Shown here: piece by piece, positions 27,882-41,354 of the stretch
How positions within the stretch are numbered: position 1 is the first letter of the stretch
How the letters are laid out: every line of letters begins with the position of its first letter
Source of the DNA: Pseudomonas wuhanensis
Lineage (GTDB): Bacteria > Pseudomonadota > Gammaproteobacteria > Pseudomonadales > Pseudomonadaceae
Length of the DNA stretch: 64,000 nucleotides
Direction of reading: 5' to 3'
Assembly (NCBI RefSeq): GCF_030687395.1
Contig: NZ_CP117430.1
Span: forward strand, 6,076,001 to 6,140,000
The notes under the pieces: generated by a model
The model's input: the letters and a program-made list of their open reading frames with translations, nothing else
Database searches by the model: none
Told to the model about the DNA's origin: nothing
Position numbers and translations under genes: made by a program

Positions 27882-29507
27882 ATGTCCTTACGAAATATGA
27901 ATATCGCACCGCGGGCGTTCCTCGGTTTTGCCTTGATTGGCAGCTTGATGCTGGTTCTGGGGGTGTTCGCGCTGAACCAGATGAGCAAGATTCGCGGCGC
28001 CGCCGAAGAAATCACCTCGAACAGCGTACCGAGCATTAAAAGCCTCGACGAGTTCACTCAGCTGACCCTGCGCCTGCGCGTCCTGTCTTACCGTCTGTTG
28101 GTGAACCGCGAGCCTGATGTCCAGCAAAAAACCATAGACCTGTTGGAAACCCGTAGCCAACAGATCCGAGCGGCCCAAGCCGTCTACGAAAAACTGATCG
28201 CCAGCCCGCAGGAACGTGCGGCCTATGATCAGTATGTGCAGCTGCTGGGGCAGTATCGCCAGATCGAAGACCGGATGAAGAGCCTGTCGCGCAACAATCA
28301 GGTCGACGAACTGCGCACGCTGCTCAATACCGATTTGCTGACGAACTCTGAAGCCGTCAACTCCGTGCTCAACCGTTTGCTGGAGATCAACACCCAACAG
28401 ACCCTCGACACCAATCAGCAAGCCGTCGACCAATACTCATCGGCCTTCAACCTGACGGTGGCCCTGCTGGTCATCGCCACCGGCCTGACTCTGCTGTTCG
28501 CCTGGCTGCTGACCAACAGCATCACCAAGCCAATCGCCAACGCCCTGAGCGCCGCCGAAGAAATCGCCGAAGGCAACCTGACGCGCCCGATCACCGTCGA
28601 CGGTGAAGACGAAGCCGGTCGCCTGCTGGCCGCCATGGCGAAGATGCAGGACAAACTGCGCGACACCCTGCAACGGATTTCCGGTTCGGCCACGCAATTG
28701 GCGTCCGCCGCGGAAGAGCTCAACAGCGTCACCGACGAAAGCGCCCGTGGCCTGACCCAGCAGAATAACGAAATCGAACAGGCCGCCACCGCCGTCAATG
28801 AAATGACCAGCGCCGTGGAAGAAGTCGCCCGCAACGCCGTGAGCACTTCCGAAGCCTCGAAAAACGCCACCACTTCGGCGGGCGACGGTCGTGACTTGGT
28901 ACAGGAAACTGTCAGTGCCATCGAGCGCATGAGCGCCGACGTACAAAGCACCGCCAACCTGATCGGCGATCTGGCCAACGAGTCGCGCGACATCGGCAAG
29001 GTGCTGGACGTGATTCGCGGCCTGGCTGACCAGACCAACCTGTTGGCGTTGAATGCTGCCATCGAAGCAGCCCGTGCCGGTGAAGCCGGTCGTGGTTTCG
29101 CGGTGGTCGCCGACGAAGTGCGTGCCCTGGCCCATCGCACCCAGCAGTCGACCAGCGAAATCGAACGCATGATCGGCAGCATCCAGAGCGGCACCGAACA
29201 CGCCGTGGATTCGATGCGCAACAGCACCGAGCGGGCTGAATCGACCTTGAACATCGCCCGTGGTGCAGGCATGTCGCTGGACACCATCAACAGCGCCATT
29301 GTCGAAATCAACGAGCGCAACCTGGTGATCGCCAGCGCAGCCGAAGAGCAGGCACAGGTCGCCCGTGAAGTGGACCGCAATCTGGTGAACATTCGTGACC
29401 TGTCGGTGCAATCGGCCACGGGGGCCAACCAGACGAGCGCGGCCAGCAACGAGCTGTCGCGCCTGGCGCTGGACCTGAACAATATGGTTGGGCGGTTTAG
29501 CCTGTAG
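27882..29507 (+). CDS. Methyl-accepting chemotaxis protein with helical-bundle sensor
   Basis: 541 residues. TM1 (about 10-32), a periplasmic domain of about 155 residues that is almost all helical with many Gln/Glu/Arg (four-helix-bundle 4HB type), TM2 ([22 protein letters not shown], about 190-210), HAMP ([18 protein letters not shown]) and a signalling domain with [43 protein letters not shown]. The start at 27882 opens just before TM1 and lies downstream of a sigma-28 promoter, so the gene belongs to the flagellar/chemotaxis regulon. The ligand is unknown. A perfect palindrome follows the stop at once. Confidence 0.94.
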   Translation: MSLRNMNIAPRAFLGFALIGSLMLVLGVFALNQMSKIRGAAEEITSNSVPSIKSLDEFTQLTLRLRVLSYRLLVNREPDVQQKTIDLLETRSQQIRAAQAVYEKLIASPQERAAYDQYVQLLGQYRQIEDRMKSLSRNNQVDELRTLLNTDLLTNSEAVNSVLNRLLEINTQQTLDTNQQAVDQYSSAFNLTVALLVIATGLTLLFAWLLTNSITKPIANALSAAEEIAEGNLTRPITVDGEDEAGRLLAAMAKMQDKLRDTLQRISGSATQLASAAEELNSVTDESARGLTQQNNEIEQAATAVNEMTSAVEEVARNAVSTSEASKNATTSAGDGRDLVQETVSAIERMSADVQSTANLIGDLANESRDIGKVLDVIRGLADQTNLLALNAAIEAARAGEAGRGFAVVADEVRALAHRTQQSTSEIERMIGSIQSGTEHAVDSMRNSTERAESTLNIARGAGMSLDTINSAIVEINERNLVIASAAEEQAQVAREVDRNLVNIRDLSVQSATGANQTSAASNELSRLALDLNNMVGRFSL

Positions 29508-29515
29508 GTTCACGT

Positions 29516-29550
29516 ATGATCGTTCCCACGCTCCGCGTGGGAACGATCAT
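29516..29550. repeat. Perfect 16-bp stem palindrome, single REP of the GTTCCCACGC family, probable terminator
   Basis: Bases 29516-29531 pair completely with 29535-29550 around the loop TCC, eight bases after the chemoreceptor stop. The word is that of the 8134-8271 REPIN but here the two arms have closed into one hairpin. No T-run follows. Confidence 0.85.
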
Positions 29551-29570
29551 CGACTCACACCAAAAGCTTT

Positions 29571-29601
29571 TTGACAGCATCACATTTCAACAGGTTAGAA
29601 T
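29571..29601 (+). promoter_or_regulatory. Possible sigma-70 promoter of nhaP2
   Basis: A perfect TTGACA (29571-29576) and TAGAAT (29596-29601) lie 62 bases before the start codon. The 19-base spacer is longer than ideal, so this is only a candidate. Confidence 0.35.
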
Positions 29602-29662
29602 CGCTGGCACGCAGACTGCATGGTCAGTTTGTGCCCGCCTTTAGCTTTCTGGAGTACTGCCT

Positions 29663-31405
29663 TTGAATGCAACGACCATCAACAGCCTGTTCTTGATCGG
29701 CGCGTTGCTGGTAGGTGCGAGCATTCTGGTGAGCTCACTTTCATCGCGCCTCGGCATCCCGATTCTGGTGATTATCCTCGCGGTGGGCATGGCGGCCGGT
29801 GTCGACGGTGCCGGCATTATTTTCGATAACTACCCAACGGCTTATCTGGTCGGCAACCTCGCCCTGGCAGTGATCCTGCTCGACGGCGGCTTGCGCACCC
29901 GGGTGGCGAGTTTTCGCGTGGCGTTATGGCCGGCGCTGTCGCTGGCCACGGTGGGTGTGTTAATCACCACCGGCCTGACCGGAATGGCGGCGGCGTGGTT
30001 GTTCGACTTGAACATGATCCAGGGCCTGCTGATCGGCGCCATCGTCGGCTCTACCGACGCTGCGGCCGTGTTCTCGCTGCTGGGCGGCAAGGGCCTGAAC
30101 GAACGGGTGAGCGCGAGCCTGGAAATCGAATCCGGCAGCAACGACCCGATGGCGGTGTTCCTCACCGTGACCCTGATCGACATGCTCGCCAGCGGCCAGA
30201 CCGGCCTGCACTGGAGCCTGCTCGGACACTTGCTGCGCGAGTTCGGGATCGGCGGTGTGATCGGCCTCGGTGGTGGCTGGTTAATGCTGCAACTGGTCAA
30301 CCGGATCCACCTGGCCACCGGCCTTTATCCGATTCTGGTGATTGCCGGCGGTCTGGTGGTGTTTGCCCTGACCAACGCCCTGCACGGCAGCGGCTTCTTG
30401 GCGGTGTACCTGTGCGGCCTGGTGATCGGCAACCGCCCGGTGCGCAGCCGTCACGGCATTTTGCATATGCTCGACGGCATGGCCTGGCTGGCTCAGATCG
30501 GCATGTTCCTGGTGCTGGGGCTGTTGGTTACGCCCCATGACCTGCTGCCGATTGCTTTGCCGGCGCTGGGCCTGGCGCTGTGGATGATTCTGTTTGCCCG
30601 CCCGCTGTCGGTGCTGGTCGGCCTGTTGCCCTTCAAGGCGTTCCATGGCCGCGAAAAAGCATTCATTTCCTGGGTGGGCCTGCGCGGTGCCGTACCGATC
30701 ATTCTGGCGGTGTTCCCGCTGATGGCGGGGCTGCCCAATGCTCAGCTCTACTTCAATCTAGCGTTCTTTATCGTGCTGGTGTCGTTGTTGGTGCAGGGCA
30801 CAAGCCTGCCCTGGGTTGCCAAGCTTTTGAAAGTGACCGTCCCGCCGGAGCCTTTGCCCATCTCCCGATCGGCGCTGGAAGTGCATGTCACCAGTGAGTG
30901 GGAGCTGTTTGTGTATCGCCTCGGTGCCGAGAAATGGTGCATTGGATCCCCTCTTCGCGAGCTGAAAATGCCCGAAGGCACCCGTATCGCGGCCCTGTTT
31001 CGTGGCCAGCAACTGCTCCATCCGTCGGGTAGTACGGTGCTCGAAGTCGATGATTTGCTCTGCGTAATTGGCCATGAACACAACCTTCCGGCCCTTGGAA
31101 AACTCTTCAGTCAGGCCCCGCAACGGGGGCTGGATTTGCGCTTCTTCGGCGACTTCGTACTCGAAGGAGACGCCCAGCTGGGCGCGGTTGCTGCCCTGTA
31201 CGGGTTAAAAGTCGAGGGCATCGATCCGAACATGTCCCTGGGCCACTTCATTGCCCAGAAAGTGGGCGGTGCACCTGTAGTGGGTGACCAGGTGGAGTGG
31301 AACAACACCCTTTGGACCGTCGCTGTCATGGAAGGGAACAAGATTGGTAAGGTAGGCGTCAGATTCCCCGAAGGAAGTCGCCCCGGCCCCGGCCTGTTCC
31401 TCTAA
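29663..31405 (+). CDS. nhaP2: Potassium/proton antiporter NhaP2 (CvrA) with TrkA-C and CorC domains
   Basis: 580 residues: about 12-13 membrane segments of a CPA1 Na+/H+ exchanger domain (1-390, with the [13 protein letters not shown] and [13 protein letters not shown] ion-site motifs near 128 and 155), then a TrkA-C-like domain (about 400-480) and a CorC_HlyC transporter-associated domain (about 495-575). Length and order match E. coli NhaP2/CvrA, which expels K+ (and Na+) in exchange for protons. The start is TTG: a GGAG site lies 8 bases upstream and no ATG is in frame before residue 42. PA5021 is the syntenic gene. It lies 34 bases before mscK. Confidence 0.93.
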   Translation: MNATTINSLFLIGALLVGASILVSSLSSRLGIPILVIILAVGMAAGVDGAGIIFDNYPTAYLVGNLALAVILLDGGLRTRVASFRVALWPALSLATVGVLITTGLTGMAAAWLFDLNMIQGLLIGAIVGSTDAAAVFSLLGGKGLNERVSASLEIESGSNDPMAVFLTVTLIDMLASGQTGLHWSLLGHLLREFGIGGVIGLGGGWLMLQLVNRIHLATGLYPILVIAGGLVVFALTNALHGSGFLAVYLCGLVIGNRPVRSRHGILHMLDGMAWLAQIGMFLVLGLLVTPHDLLPIALPALGLALWMILFARPLSVLVGLLPFKAFHGREKAFISWVGLRGAVPIILAVFPLMAGLPNAQLYFNLAFFIVLVSLLVQGTSLPWVAKLLKVTVPPEPLPISRSALEVHVTSEWELFVYRLGAEKWCIGSPLRELKMPEGTRIAALFRGQQLLHPSGSTVLEVDDLLCVIGHEHNLPALGKLFSQAPQRGLDLRFFGDFVLEGDAQLGAVAALYGLKVEGIDPNMSLGHFIAQKVGGAPVVGDQVEWNNTLWTVAVMEGNKIGKVGVRFPEGSRPGPGLFL

Positions 31406-31439
31406 ACTCCACACTTCGTCTCGTTTTCGATCGGTCTCT

Positions 31440-34790
<3,351 letters not shown>

Positions 34791-34803
34791 GCGCGCTATC
34801 CCT

Positions 34804-36302
<1,499 letters not shown>

Positions 36303-36308
36303 GGCTTG

Positions 36309-36710
36309 TCAGATAAAGGTCTCTACAGACACACCAAAGCGCTCGGCCAACCAGCGAATCTGCCGCAGGTTGAGCTGGCGCTTGCCGCTTAAGATCTCCG
36401 AGACGACCGATTGTGTGCCCACACCGGGCAGTTCGCTCTGGCTAAGGCCGTGTTCGCGCATCATATAGCCAAGAACCTCTGCACCAGAGGCTTCGCGCAT
36501 GGGGTGATGTTTGCGATCCCACTCCGCAATCCAGTCACCGATGATGTCCACCAAGCTCATCAACGGGTGCGACTCATCATCGCCGGTCATCTCAAGCAAT
36601 TCATCGAGTGCCCGTGCCAACATGTCATAGTCGTCTTCGTTTTTCGGTTTTCGCAGCAATGGCGAGACGAACTCCCAATGCTCAGCAGCTTTTTTGATTA
36701 GAACACTCAT
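36309..36710 (-). CDS. higA: HigA-type antitoxin (HTH XRE family)
   Basis: 133 residues. The C-terminal half has an XRE helix-turn-helix (GLSQSELPGVGTQSVVSEILSGKRQLNLRQIRWLAERFGVS, about 90-130); the acidic N-terminal half (about 20-60) probably binds the toxin. Its ATG overlaps the toxin stop by four bases and follows a GGAGGGAAGGG site. The toxin-first order is that of HigBA systems. It should neutralise HigB and repress the shared promoter upstream of higB. Confidence 0.9.
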   Translation of the reverse strand: MSVLIKKAAEHWEFVSPLLRKPKNEDDYDMLARALDELLEMTGDDESHPLMSLVDIIGDWIAEWDRKHHPMREASGAEVLGYMMREHGLSQSELPGVGTQSVVSEILSGKRQLNLRQIRWLAERFGVSVETFI

Positions 36711-37003
36711 ACCCTTCCCTCCTTCCATTTACCTCTCTCATATTCGCTGTGATCCAGCACATGCTTGATATAAAGCTTTTGAGACTGATACCTGACAAAA
36801 GCGATAAGCCGCAACTTGTTGCCACCGATATCGAACACATGAAACTCACCGACTTTGTCAGCTGCGGGAAAAATAGACTTCATTGCCGCGAAGTCTCCCG
36901 GGTTACTCCCTTTGGCAAGTCGATACCATTGCTCCAATGCATTGGCTGCCCGCGGCCACTTTTCCTTGGCCTCACGAATTGGTTTTTCGGTAAACACATG
37001 CAT
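36707..37003 (-). CDS. higB: HigB-type toxin (RelE-like mRNA interferase)
   Basis: 98 residues with the HigB_toxin form: MHVFTEKPIREAKEKWPRAANALEQWYRLAKGSNPGDFAAMKSIFPAADKVGEFHVFDIGGNKLRLIAFVRYQSQKLYIKHVLDHSEYERGKW in outline, i.e. an N-terminal helical hairpin, the central GGNKLRLIA strand and the C-terminal IKHVLDHSEYE with the basic residues thought to cut mRNA on the ribosome. It is followed by, and coupled to, the antitoxin gene. The AT content of 36700-37100 is above that of the neighbours, suggesting an acquired module between selO and trxC. Confidence 0.9.
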   Translation of the reverse strand: MHVFTEKPIREAKEKWPRAANALEQWYRLAKGSNPGDFAAMKSIFPAADKVGEFHVFDIGGNKLRLIAFVRYQSQKLYIKHVLDHSEYERGKWKEGRV

Positions 37004-37198
37004 GCAACATCCTTATCGCATTCTGCTATGGGGAGTTAATCACAGATCCAGAATATCGCAAATTGCGATAATTCTCAGCAGACCAACGGTCTCGCTCAGT
37101 ACGATTCAGCCTAGTTTCATCGCCATACGCTGCACGATTGAAAATATGAGCAAACGTCTCCACATAGCAGTGATCGGCTTCTTAACAGGACCTCCCTC

Positions 37199-37633
37199 AT
37201 GACCGCCCCACTCCTCATCCCCTGCCCCCACTGCAACGGCCTGAACCGCATCCCCGCCGAGCGTCTCAACGACCATCCAAAGTGCGGCCGCTGCAAGGCC
37301 GAAGTCTTGCTCAACAAGCCGTTCGAATTGAAGCAAGGCGATTACGCCAGTCAGATCAAGGGTGACCTGCCGTTGCTGGTGGATGTATGGGCGGACTGGT
37401 GCGGGCCGTGCAAGTCGTTTGCGCCGGTGTTCGAGCAGGCGGCGGGGCAGTTGGCGGGCAAGTGTCGCCTGGCCAAGCTGGACAGCGAGGCGAATCAGCA
37501 GTTGTTGGCGCAGTTGGGGATTCGCTCGATCCCGAGCCTGATTCTGTTCAAGAACGGCCGGGAAGTGGCTCGCCAGAGCGGGGCTTTCCCGTTGCCGCAG
37601 CTGATGAGCTGGTTGCGCAGTCAGGGGATTTGA
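37199..37633 (+). CDS. trxC: Thioredoxin 2 (TrxC)
   Basis: 144 residues. Two zinc-binding pairs near the N-terminus (CPHC at 9-12 and CGRC at 29-32) mark TrxC rather than TrxA, followed by the thioredoxin fold with active site WCGPC (about 67-71) and the cis-Pro in SIPSLILF. It reduces disulfides under oxidative stress in the cytoplasm. An AGGACC site lies before the ATG. It is a single gene convergent with the parA-like gene. Confidence 0.96.
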   Translation: MTAPLLIPCPHCNGLNRIPAERLNDHPKCGRCKAEVLLNKPFELKQGDYASQIKGDLPLLVDVWADWCGPCKSFAPVFEQAAGQLAGKCRLAKLDSEANQQLLAQLGIRSIPSLILFKNGREVARQSGAFPLPQLMSWLRSQGI

Positions 37634-37665
37634 ATCCCCTTCAACAAAATGTCGGAGCGAGGCAA

Positions 37666-38436
37666 TCAGGCATTTTCCAGCAAGTTGTGCAGATCGACGA
37701 ACTGCTGGGTCAGCTTATGCCGCGGGTCGAGGTGGATCAGCGGCGTGTTGGCCTGGTGGGATTCGCGCATGCGCACCGAGCTGGCCAGGTACACCGGCAA
37801 CACCGGTAGCCCTTCGGCGATCAATTCGTCGAGGATTTGCTGAGGCAAACTGGCGCGGGCCTGGAACTGGTTGACGACGATGCCTTCGACTTCCAGCCCT
37901 TCGTTGTGGTCCTCCTTCAACTCTTCGATTTCCGCCAACAGGCCATACAGCGCCTGACGCGAGAAACTGTCGCAGTCGAAGGGAATCAGCACACGATCAG
38001 CGGCAATCAAGGCCGAGACGGCATAGAAATTCAGTGCTGGCGGCGTATCGAGGTAGATTCGGTCGTAATCGCCGTCCAGTTCCTCGAGCAATTTTCGCAG
38101 CTTGTTGATCTTGTGCTTGGCCTCAAGTTTGGGCTGCAAGTCAGCCAACTCGGCGGTGGCGGTGACGACGTGAAGGTTGTCGAATGGCGTTTCGTAGATG
38201 TCGACCTGGTTTTTCTTCGAGAACGGCCCGGAGGACAGAGTCTGCTTGAAGAAGTCAGCGATCCCCATCGGGATATCATCACCGGTGAGTCCCGTCAGGT
38301 ATTGAGTGGAGTTGGCCTGAGCATCGAGATCCACCAACAGCGTGCGATAGCCCTCGCTCGCGCTGACCGCCGCCAGATTACAGGCAATGCTTGACTTGCC
38401 CACGCCACCTTTCTGATTGAACACCACGCGCCGCAT
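37666..38436 (-). CDS. ParA/MinD-family ATPase without a ParB partner
   Basis: 256 residues with a deviant Walker A motif KGGVGKSS (about 9-16), Walker A' [13 protein letters not shown] (about 36) and the LDTPPALNF switch region (about 128). Such ATPases position plasmids, chromosomes or protein complexes. No parB or other cargo gene is adjacent, so the role is unknown; the homologue at PA5028 is also solitary as far as I recall. ATG 38436 (MRRVVFNQ) with a GGAGGT site is preferred over 38457. It borders the aryl polyene cluster, which is transcribed divergently. Confidence 0.9.
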   Translation of the reverse strand: MRRVVFNQKGGVGKSSIACNLAAVSASEGYRTLLVDLDAQANSTQYLTGLTGDDIPMGIADFFKQTLSSGPFSKKNQVDIYETPFDNLHVVTATAELADLQPKLEAKHKINKLRKLLEELDGDYDRIYLDTPPALNFYAVSALIAADRVLIPFDCDSFSRQALYGLLAEIEELKEDHNEGLEVEGIVVNQFQARASLPQQILDELIAEGLPVLPVYLASSVRMRESHQANTPLIHLDPRHKLTQQFVDLHNLLENA

Positions 38437-38796
38437 GTCAAAACCTCCGTGTATCAAAGAATGACCGAGTGTAGTAGTCCAAGGCGCTGCTTAGCTACCT
38501 CGCTGGCATCGGGACTACACAGTCATTGGTAAACATCCGTCGGAAAAAGCCGCCAACTCATCCATCGACAGCCGATAGAGCTGACAGACATGTCCGCCGC
38601 AACGTGGATAATGGCCAAACGACAGCTTTTTTCGCGAACCAGACGGTACATTTCGTTGCGCAAAATGTAACCAGCATTTGCTACACGCCCGCTGCACCGG
38701 GATAATGCGCACCACTCGGCGTTAAGCGCCACGTAAGGTCAGCCGCGCTTTTTTGCGACTCACCGCGTCAAAAGGAAGCCCGCAGGGGCGGGATGA
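38437..38796. other. 360-base divergent control region of parA-like gene and ape operon
   Basis: It should hold the promoter of the whole ape cluster. No clear sigma-70 or sigma-54 box stands out. A run of six T and a GC-rich CCCGC/GCGGG inverted repeat lie just before the first ape start. A minus-strand open frame at 38515-38715 encodes 66 residues with CSKC and CGGHVC cysteine pairs, but it has no good start or ribosome site, so it is not called as a gene. Confidence 0.4.
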
Positions 38797-39522
38797 ATGT
38801 CTGTGATCAACTTCAACATCGCCCAATGGCGCGCGTGGGCCCCTGGGCTTGAAAGCGTGGATGATTGGCAGGCCTGGAGCCGACAACCGGTCGTGCTCGA
38901 GCCCAGCGATGCCGCCCCCGATGTGTCGTTTCTACCGGCCATGCAGCGTCGGCGACTCAGCCGTCTGGCGCGGATGGCGTTCAGCGTCGGCTGGCCTTTG
39001 GCTGAAGGTCGCCAGGACCTACCGTTGGTCTTTATTTCCCGCCACGGCGAAACCCCGCGCACTTTCGAAATTCTCAGCGATCTGGCGACTGACCAACCGT
39101 TGTCGCCCACTCAGTTCAGTCTGTCGGTGCATAACGCGGTCATCGGCCTGTGGTCGATCATGCGCGGCGAAACCAGCGAAATGACCGCCCTCGCCGCGGC
39201 TGGCGATGGCCTTGAACACGGCATGCTAGAAGCGGCGGCGCTGCTTGAGGAAGGGGCGCCCGCGGTACTGCTGGTGGTGACCGAAGAGCAACCGCCCGCG
39301 GCCTACTCGGCCTGGATCGACGATGTGCCATTCCCTTATGCGGTCGGCCTGTTGATTACGCCCGGCAATCAGTGGCAGCTCTCGCTGAACAGCACCTCGC
39401 AAGCGTTGTCCAAACCCCACTGGCCCCATGCCCTGAATCTGTTGCGTACCCTGCTCGGCCAGCAGACTACCTGCCAACATGCCTGGAAAAATCGTGTATG
39501 GACCTGGCAACGCAACCCGTAA
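38797..39522 (+). CDS. apeC: Chain-length-factor-like ketosynthase homologue (ApeC)
   Basis: 241 residues of the Ketoacyl-synt_2 type (beta-ketoacyl synthase N-terminal domain alone): RRRLSRLARMAFSVGWPL, FISRHGETPRTFEILSDLA and PLSPTQFSLSVHNAVIGLWSI are the recognisable blocks. No active-site Cys and no second half of a ketosynthase are present, so it should be a non-catalytic partner, by analogy with E. coli ApeC, which pairs with a ketosynthase to set chain length. It is the first gene of a plus-strand operon in which nearly every gene overlaps the next. GGGGCGGG before the start serves as ribosome site. Confidence 0.88.
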   Translation: MSVINFNIAQWRAWAPGLESVDDWQAWSRQPVVLEPSDAAPDVSFLPAMQRRRLSRLARMAFSVGWPLAEGRQDLPLVFISRHGETPRTFEILSDLATDQPLSPTQFSLSVHNAVIGLWSIMRGETSEMTALAAAGDGLEHGMLEAAALLEEGAPAVLLVVTEEQPPAAYSAWIDDVPFPYAVGLLITPGNQWQLSLNSTSQALSKPHWPHALNLLRTLLGQQTTCQHAWKNRVWTWQRNP

Positions 39523-40307
39523 CCGATAAAAACCGCGACGCCTATTACTGGCGTCTGCTGGCCACTGCCGCAAGCTTCACCCTGTTCGGGTTGGGCGGGC
39601 TTTGCCTGCGACTGGTGGTGTTCCCATTATTGAGCTGCTTGCCGGGAGACGCCCAGGCCCATCGTCAGCGGGCACGACAGACCGTCAGCCGGTGTTTCTG
39701 GTTTTTCATTCGTTTCATGGCTCGCAGTGGCGTGCTCACCTATGACATTCAGGGAGCGGAAAAACTCGGACGGCCAGGCCAGATGATCGTTGCCAATCAC
39801 CCCTCGCTGATCGATGTGGTGTTTTTGATCGGCCTGGTGGGCCACGCCAACTGCGTGGTCAAAAAAAGCCTCTGGGAAAATCCGTTCACCCGCGGTCCGC
39901 TACGCCGTACCGATTACATCAGCAACGACGGCAGCATGGATATGCTCGACGCCGCTGCCGACGCACTGAAAAGCGGTCAGACCCTGATCATTTTCCCCGA
40001 GGGCACCCGGACCCAACCCGGCAAGCCGCCGGCCTTTCATCGGGGGGCGGCGGCAATCGCCCTGCGCGGTGCGAGAATCCTCACCCCGGTGATCATCAAG
40101 GTCAGTCCGACCACATTGACCAAGGCCGAACCCTGGTATCGGATCCCTAAACGCCGCGTGCACTTCAGTTTCCGCGTCGGGGCCGATATAGATCCACAGG
40201 CCTTCGCTTCGCAAGGGCCTGCACCTCAGGCCTCGCGCAAGCTCAATGATTATTTGCACCATTACTTTATTAAGGAGCTCGCCGAAGATGAGCGATCTAC
40301 ACCGTGA
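39498..40307 (+). CDS. apeD: PlsC-like lysophospholipid acyltransferase (ApeD)
   Basis: 269 residues of the 1-acyl-glycerol-3-phosphate acyltransferase family. One N-terminal membrane helix (about 20-45), then the HX4D motif NHPSLID (about 98) and the substrate motif FPEGTRT (about 168). In aryl polyene clusters such enzymes are thought to attach the polyene or a fatty acid to a glycerol-type lipid anchor at the inner membrane. The start ATG 39498 lies inside the preceding gene (25-base overlap); the longer frame from 39372 is rejected as it would overlap 150 bases. Confidence 0.9.
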   Translation: MDLATQPVTDKNRDAYYWRLLATAASFTLFGLGGLCLRLVVFPLLSCLPGDAQAHRQRARQTVSRCFWFFIRFMARSGVLTYDIQGAEKLGRPGQMIVANHPSLIDVVFLIGLVGHANCVVKKSLWENPFTRGPLRRTDYISNDGSMDMLDAAADALKSGQTLIIFPEGTRTQPGKPPAFHRGAAAIALRGARILTPVIIKVSPTTLTKAEPWYRIPKRRVHFSFRVGADIDPQAFASQGPAPQASRKLNDYLHHYFIKELAEDERSTP

Positions 40308-40548
40308 AATTAAAGAACTGATCATTGACGCCCTGGGCCTCGAAGACATCAGCGTCGACGACATCGGCGATGACCAGCCACTGTTCGGCGAAGGCCTGGG
40401 CCTGGACTCGGTGGATGCGCTGGAGCTCGGCCTGGCGATCCAGAAAAAGTACGGCATCAAAATCGATGCCGACGCCAAGGACACCCGCAATCACTTCACC
40501 AACGTGGCGAGCCTTGCGGCGTTCGTCACTGCAAAACAGGCAGCTTGA
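40288..40548 (+). CDS. apeE: Acyl carrier protein (ApeE)
   Basis: 86 residues, acidic, with the phosphopantetheine site GLGLDSVDALEL (Ser41) and the helical order of acyl carrier proteins. It probably carries the growing polyene chain or starter unit. An AAGGAG site precedes ATG 40288, which lies within the end of the acyltransferase gene. The longer frame from 40246 has no family support. Confidence 0.93.
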   Translation: MSDLHREIKELIIDALGLEDISVDDIGDDQPLFGEGLGLDSVDALELGLAIQKKYGIKIDADAKDTRNHFTNVASLAAFVTAKQAA

Positions 40549-40557
40549 GACCGGACC

Positions 40558-40812
40558 ATGCAAACTCGTGACGATATTTTCAATACCCTGCGCGATGCTC
40601 TGGTCGAACTCTTCGAGCTGGAGCCCGAGCGCATCAGTCTGGGGTCCAACCTGTATCAGGATCTGGAAATCGACAGCATCGATGCAGTCGACCTGATCGA
40701 TCACATCAAACGCCAGACAGGCAAGAAAATCGCCGCCGAAGAATTCAAATCGGTGCGTACCGTCAGCGACGTGGTCGAGGCGGTCTACCGTCTGGTTCAA
40801 CCGGCCGCATGA
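40558..40812 (+). CDS. apeF: Second acyl carrier protein (ApeF)
   Basis: 84 residues with the site LEIDSIDAVDLIDHI (Ser40). Two different carrier proteins in tandem are usual for aryl polyene clusters; one may hold the aryl starter or extender units. It begins nine bases after the first carrier protein gene and overlaps the next gene by four bases. Confidence 0.93.
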   Translation: MQTRDDIFNTLRDALVELFELEPERISLGSNLYQDLEIDSIDAVDLIDHIKRQTGKKIAAEEFKSVRTVSDVVEAVYRLVQPAA

Positions 40813-41354
40813 GCCGATTGATCGGCCTTGGCCTGCTGCTGGCGGGCCTGCTGTACCCCTTTGCGGTGTATTTCGGCATGGAGCACTTTGCCCCATGGCA
40901 GTTCGGTCTGCTGCTGGGTAGCCTGTGGCTGGCGCGGGCGCTGACTGGCGAGCGGCGACCTGGCAGCCTGTGGATGGCCGCGGCCGCTATCGCGTTCTGC
41001 CTGCTGCTGGCAGTGTTCAACAGCCCGGTGCTGCTGCGCTGGTACCCGGTGCTGATCAGCGCGTTCATGCTGGTGCTGTTCGGTCTTAGTCTGAAATATG
41101 GCCCGCCGATGGTCGAACGCCTGGCCCGACTGCGAGAACCGGAATTACCACCCAGGGCCATTCGCTACACCCGCCAGGTGACGATTGCCTGGAGTGTGTT
41201 TTTTCTCTGCAACGGTTTGTGCGCCGCCGCCCTGACTCTTTGGGCGCCGCTGAGCTGGTGGATGTTGTACACCGGCCTGATCTCCTATGGATTGATCGGC
41301 CTGATGTTTGCCATTGAATGGCTGATACGACAACGGGTACGAGGCCACCCATGA
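40809..41354 (+). CDS. apeG: COG4648-type membrane protein (ApeG)
   Basis: 181 residues with about six hydrophobic helices (LIGLGLLLAGLLYPFAVYF, FGLLLGSLWLARAL, LWMAAAAIAFCLLLAVF, LRWYPVLISAFMLVLFGLSL, VTIAWSVFFLCNGLCAAAL, WWMLYTGLISYGLIGLMFAIEWL). The PVLISAFMLVLFGLSLKYGPPMVERLARL segment is conserved in COG4648 proteins of aryl polyene clusters. It has no known activity; a membrane scaffold or transport role is possible. Overlaps of four bases (ATGA) on both sides show tight coupling. Confidence 0.85.
   Translation: MSRLIGLGLLLAGLLYPFAVYFGMEHFAPWQFGLLLGSLWLARALTGERRPGSLWMAAAAIAFCLLLAVFNSPVLLRWYPVLISAFMLVLFGLSLKYGPPMVERLARLREPELPPRAIRYTRQVTIAWSVFFLCNGLCAAALTLWAPLSWWMLYTGLISYGLIGLMFAIEWLIRQRVRGHP

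Noticed and set aside
36411..37202. Plus-strand frames opposite higBA
   Set aside because: They are shadows of the well-supported higA and higB genes and have no start signals.
38515..38715. Possible small cysteine-pair (zinc-ribbon-like) protein on the minus strand before the ape operon
   Set aside because: 66 residues with CSKC and CGGHVC, but GTG start without ribosome site, irregular cysteine spacing, and location inside the expected promoter. Not enough to call a gene.
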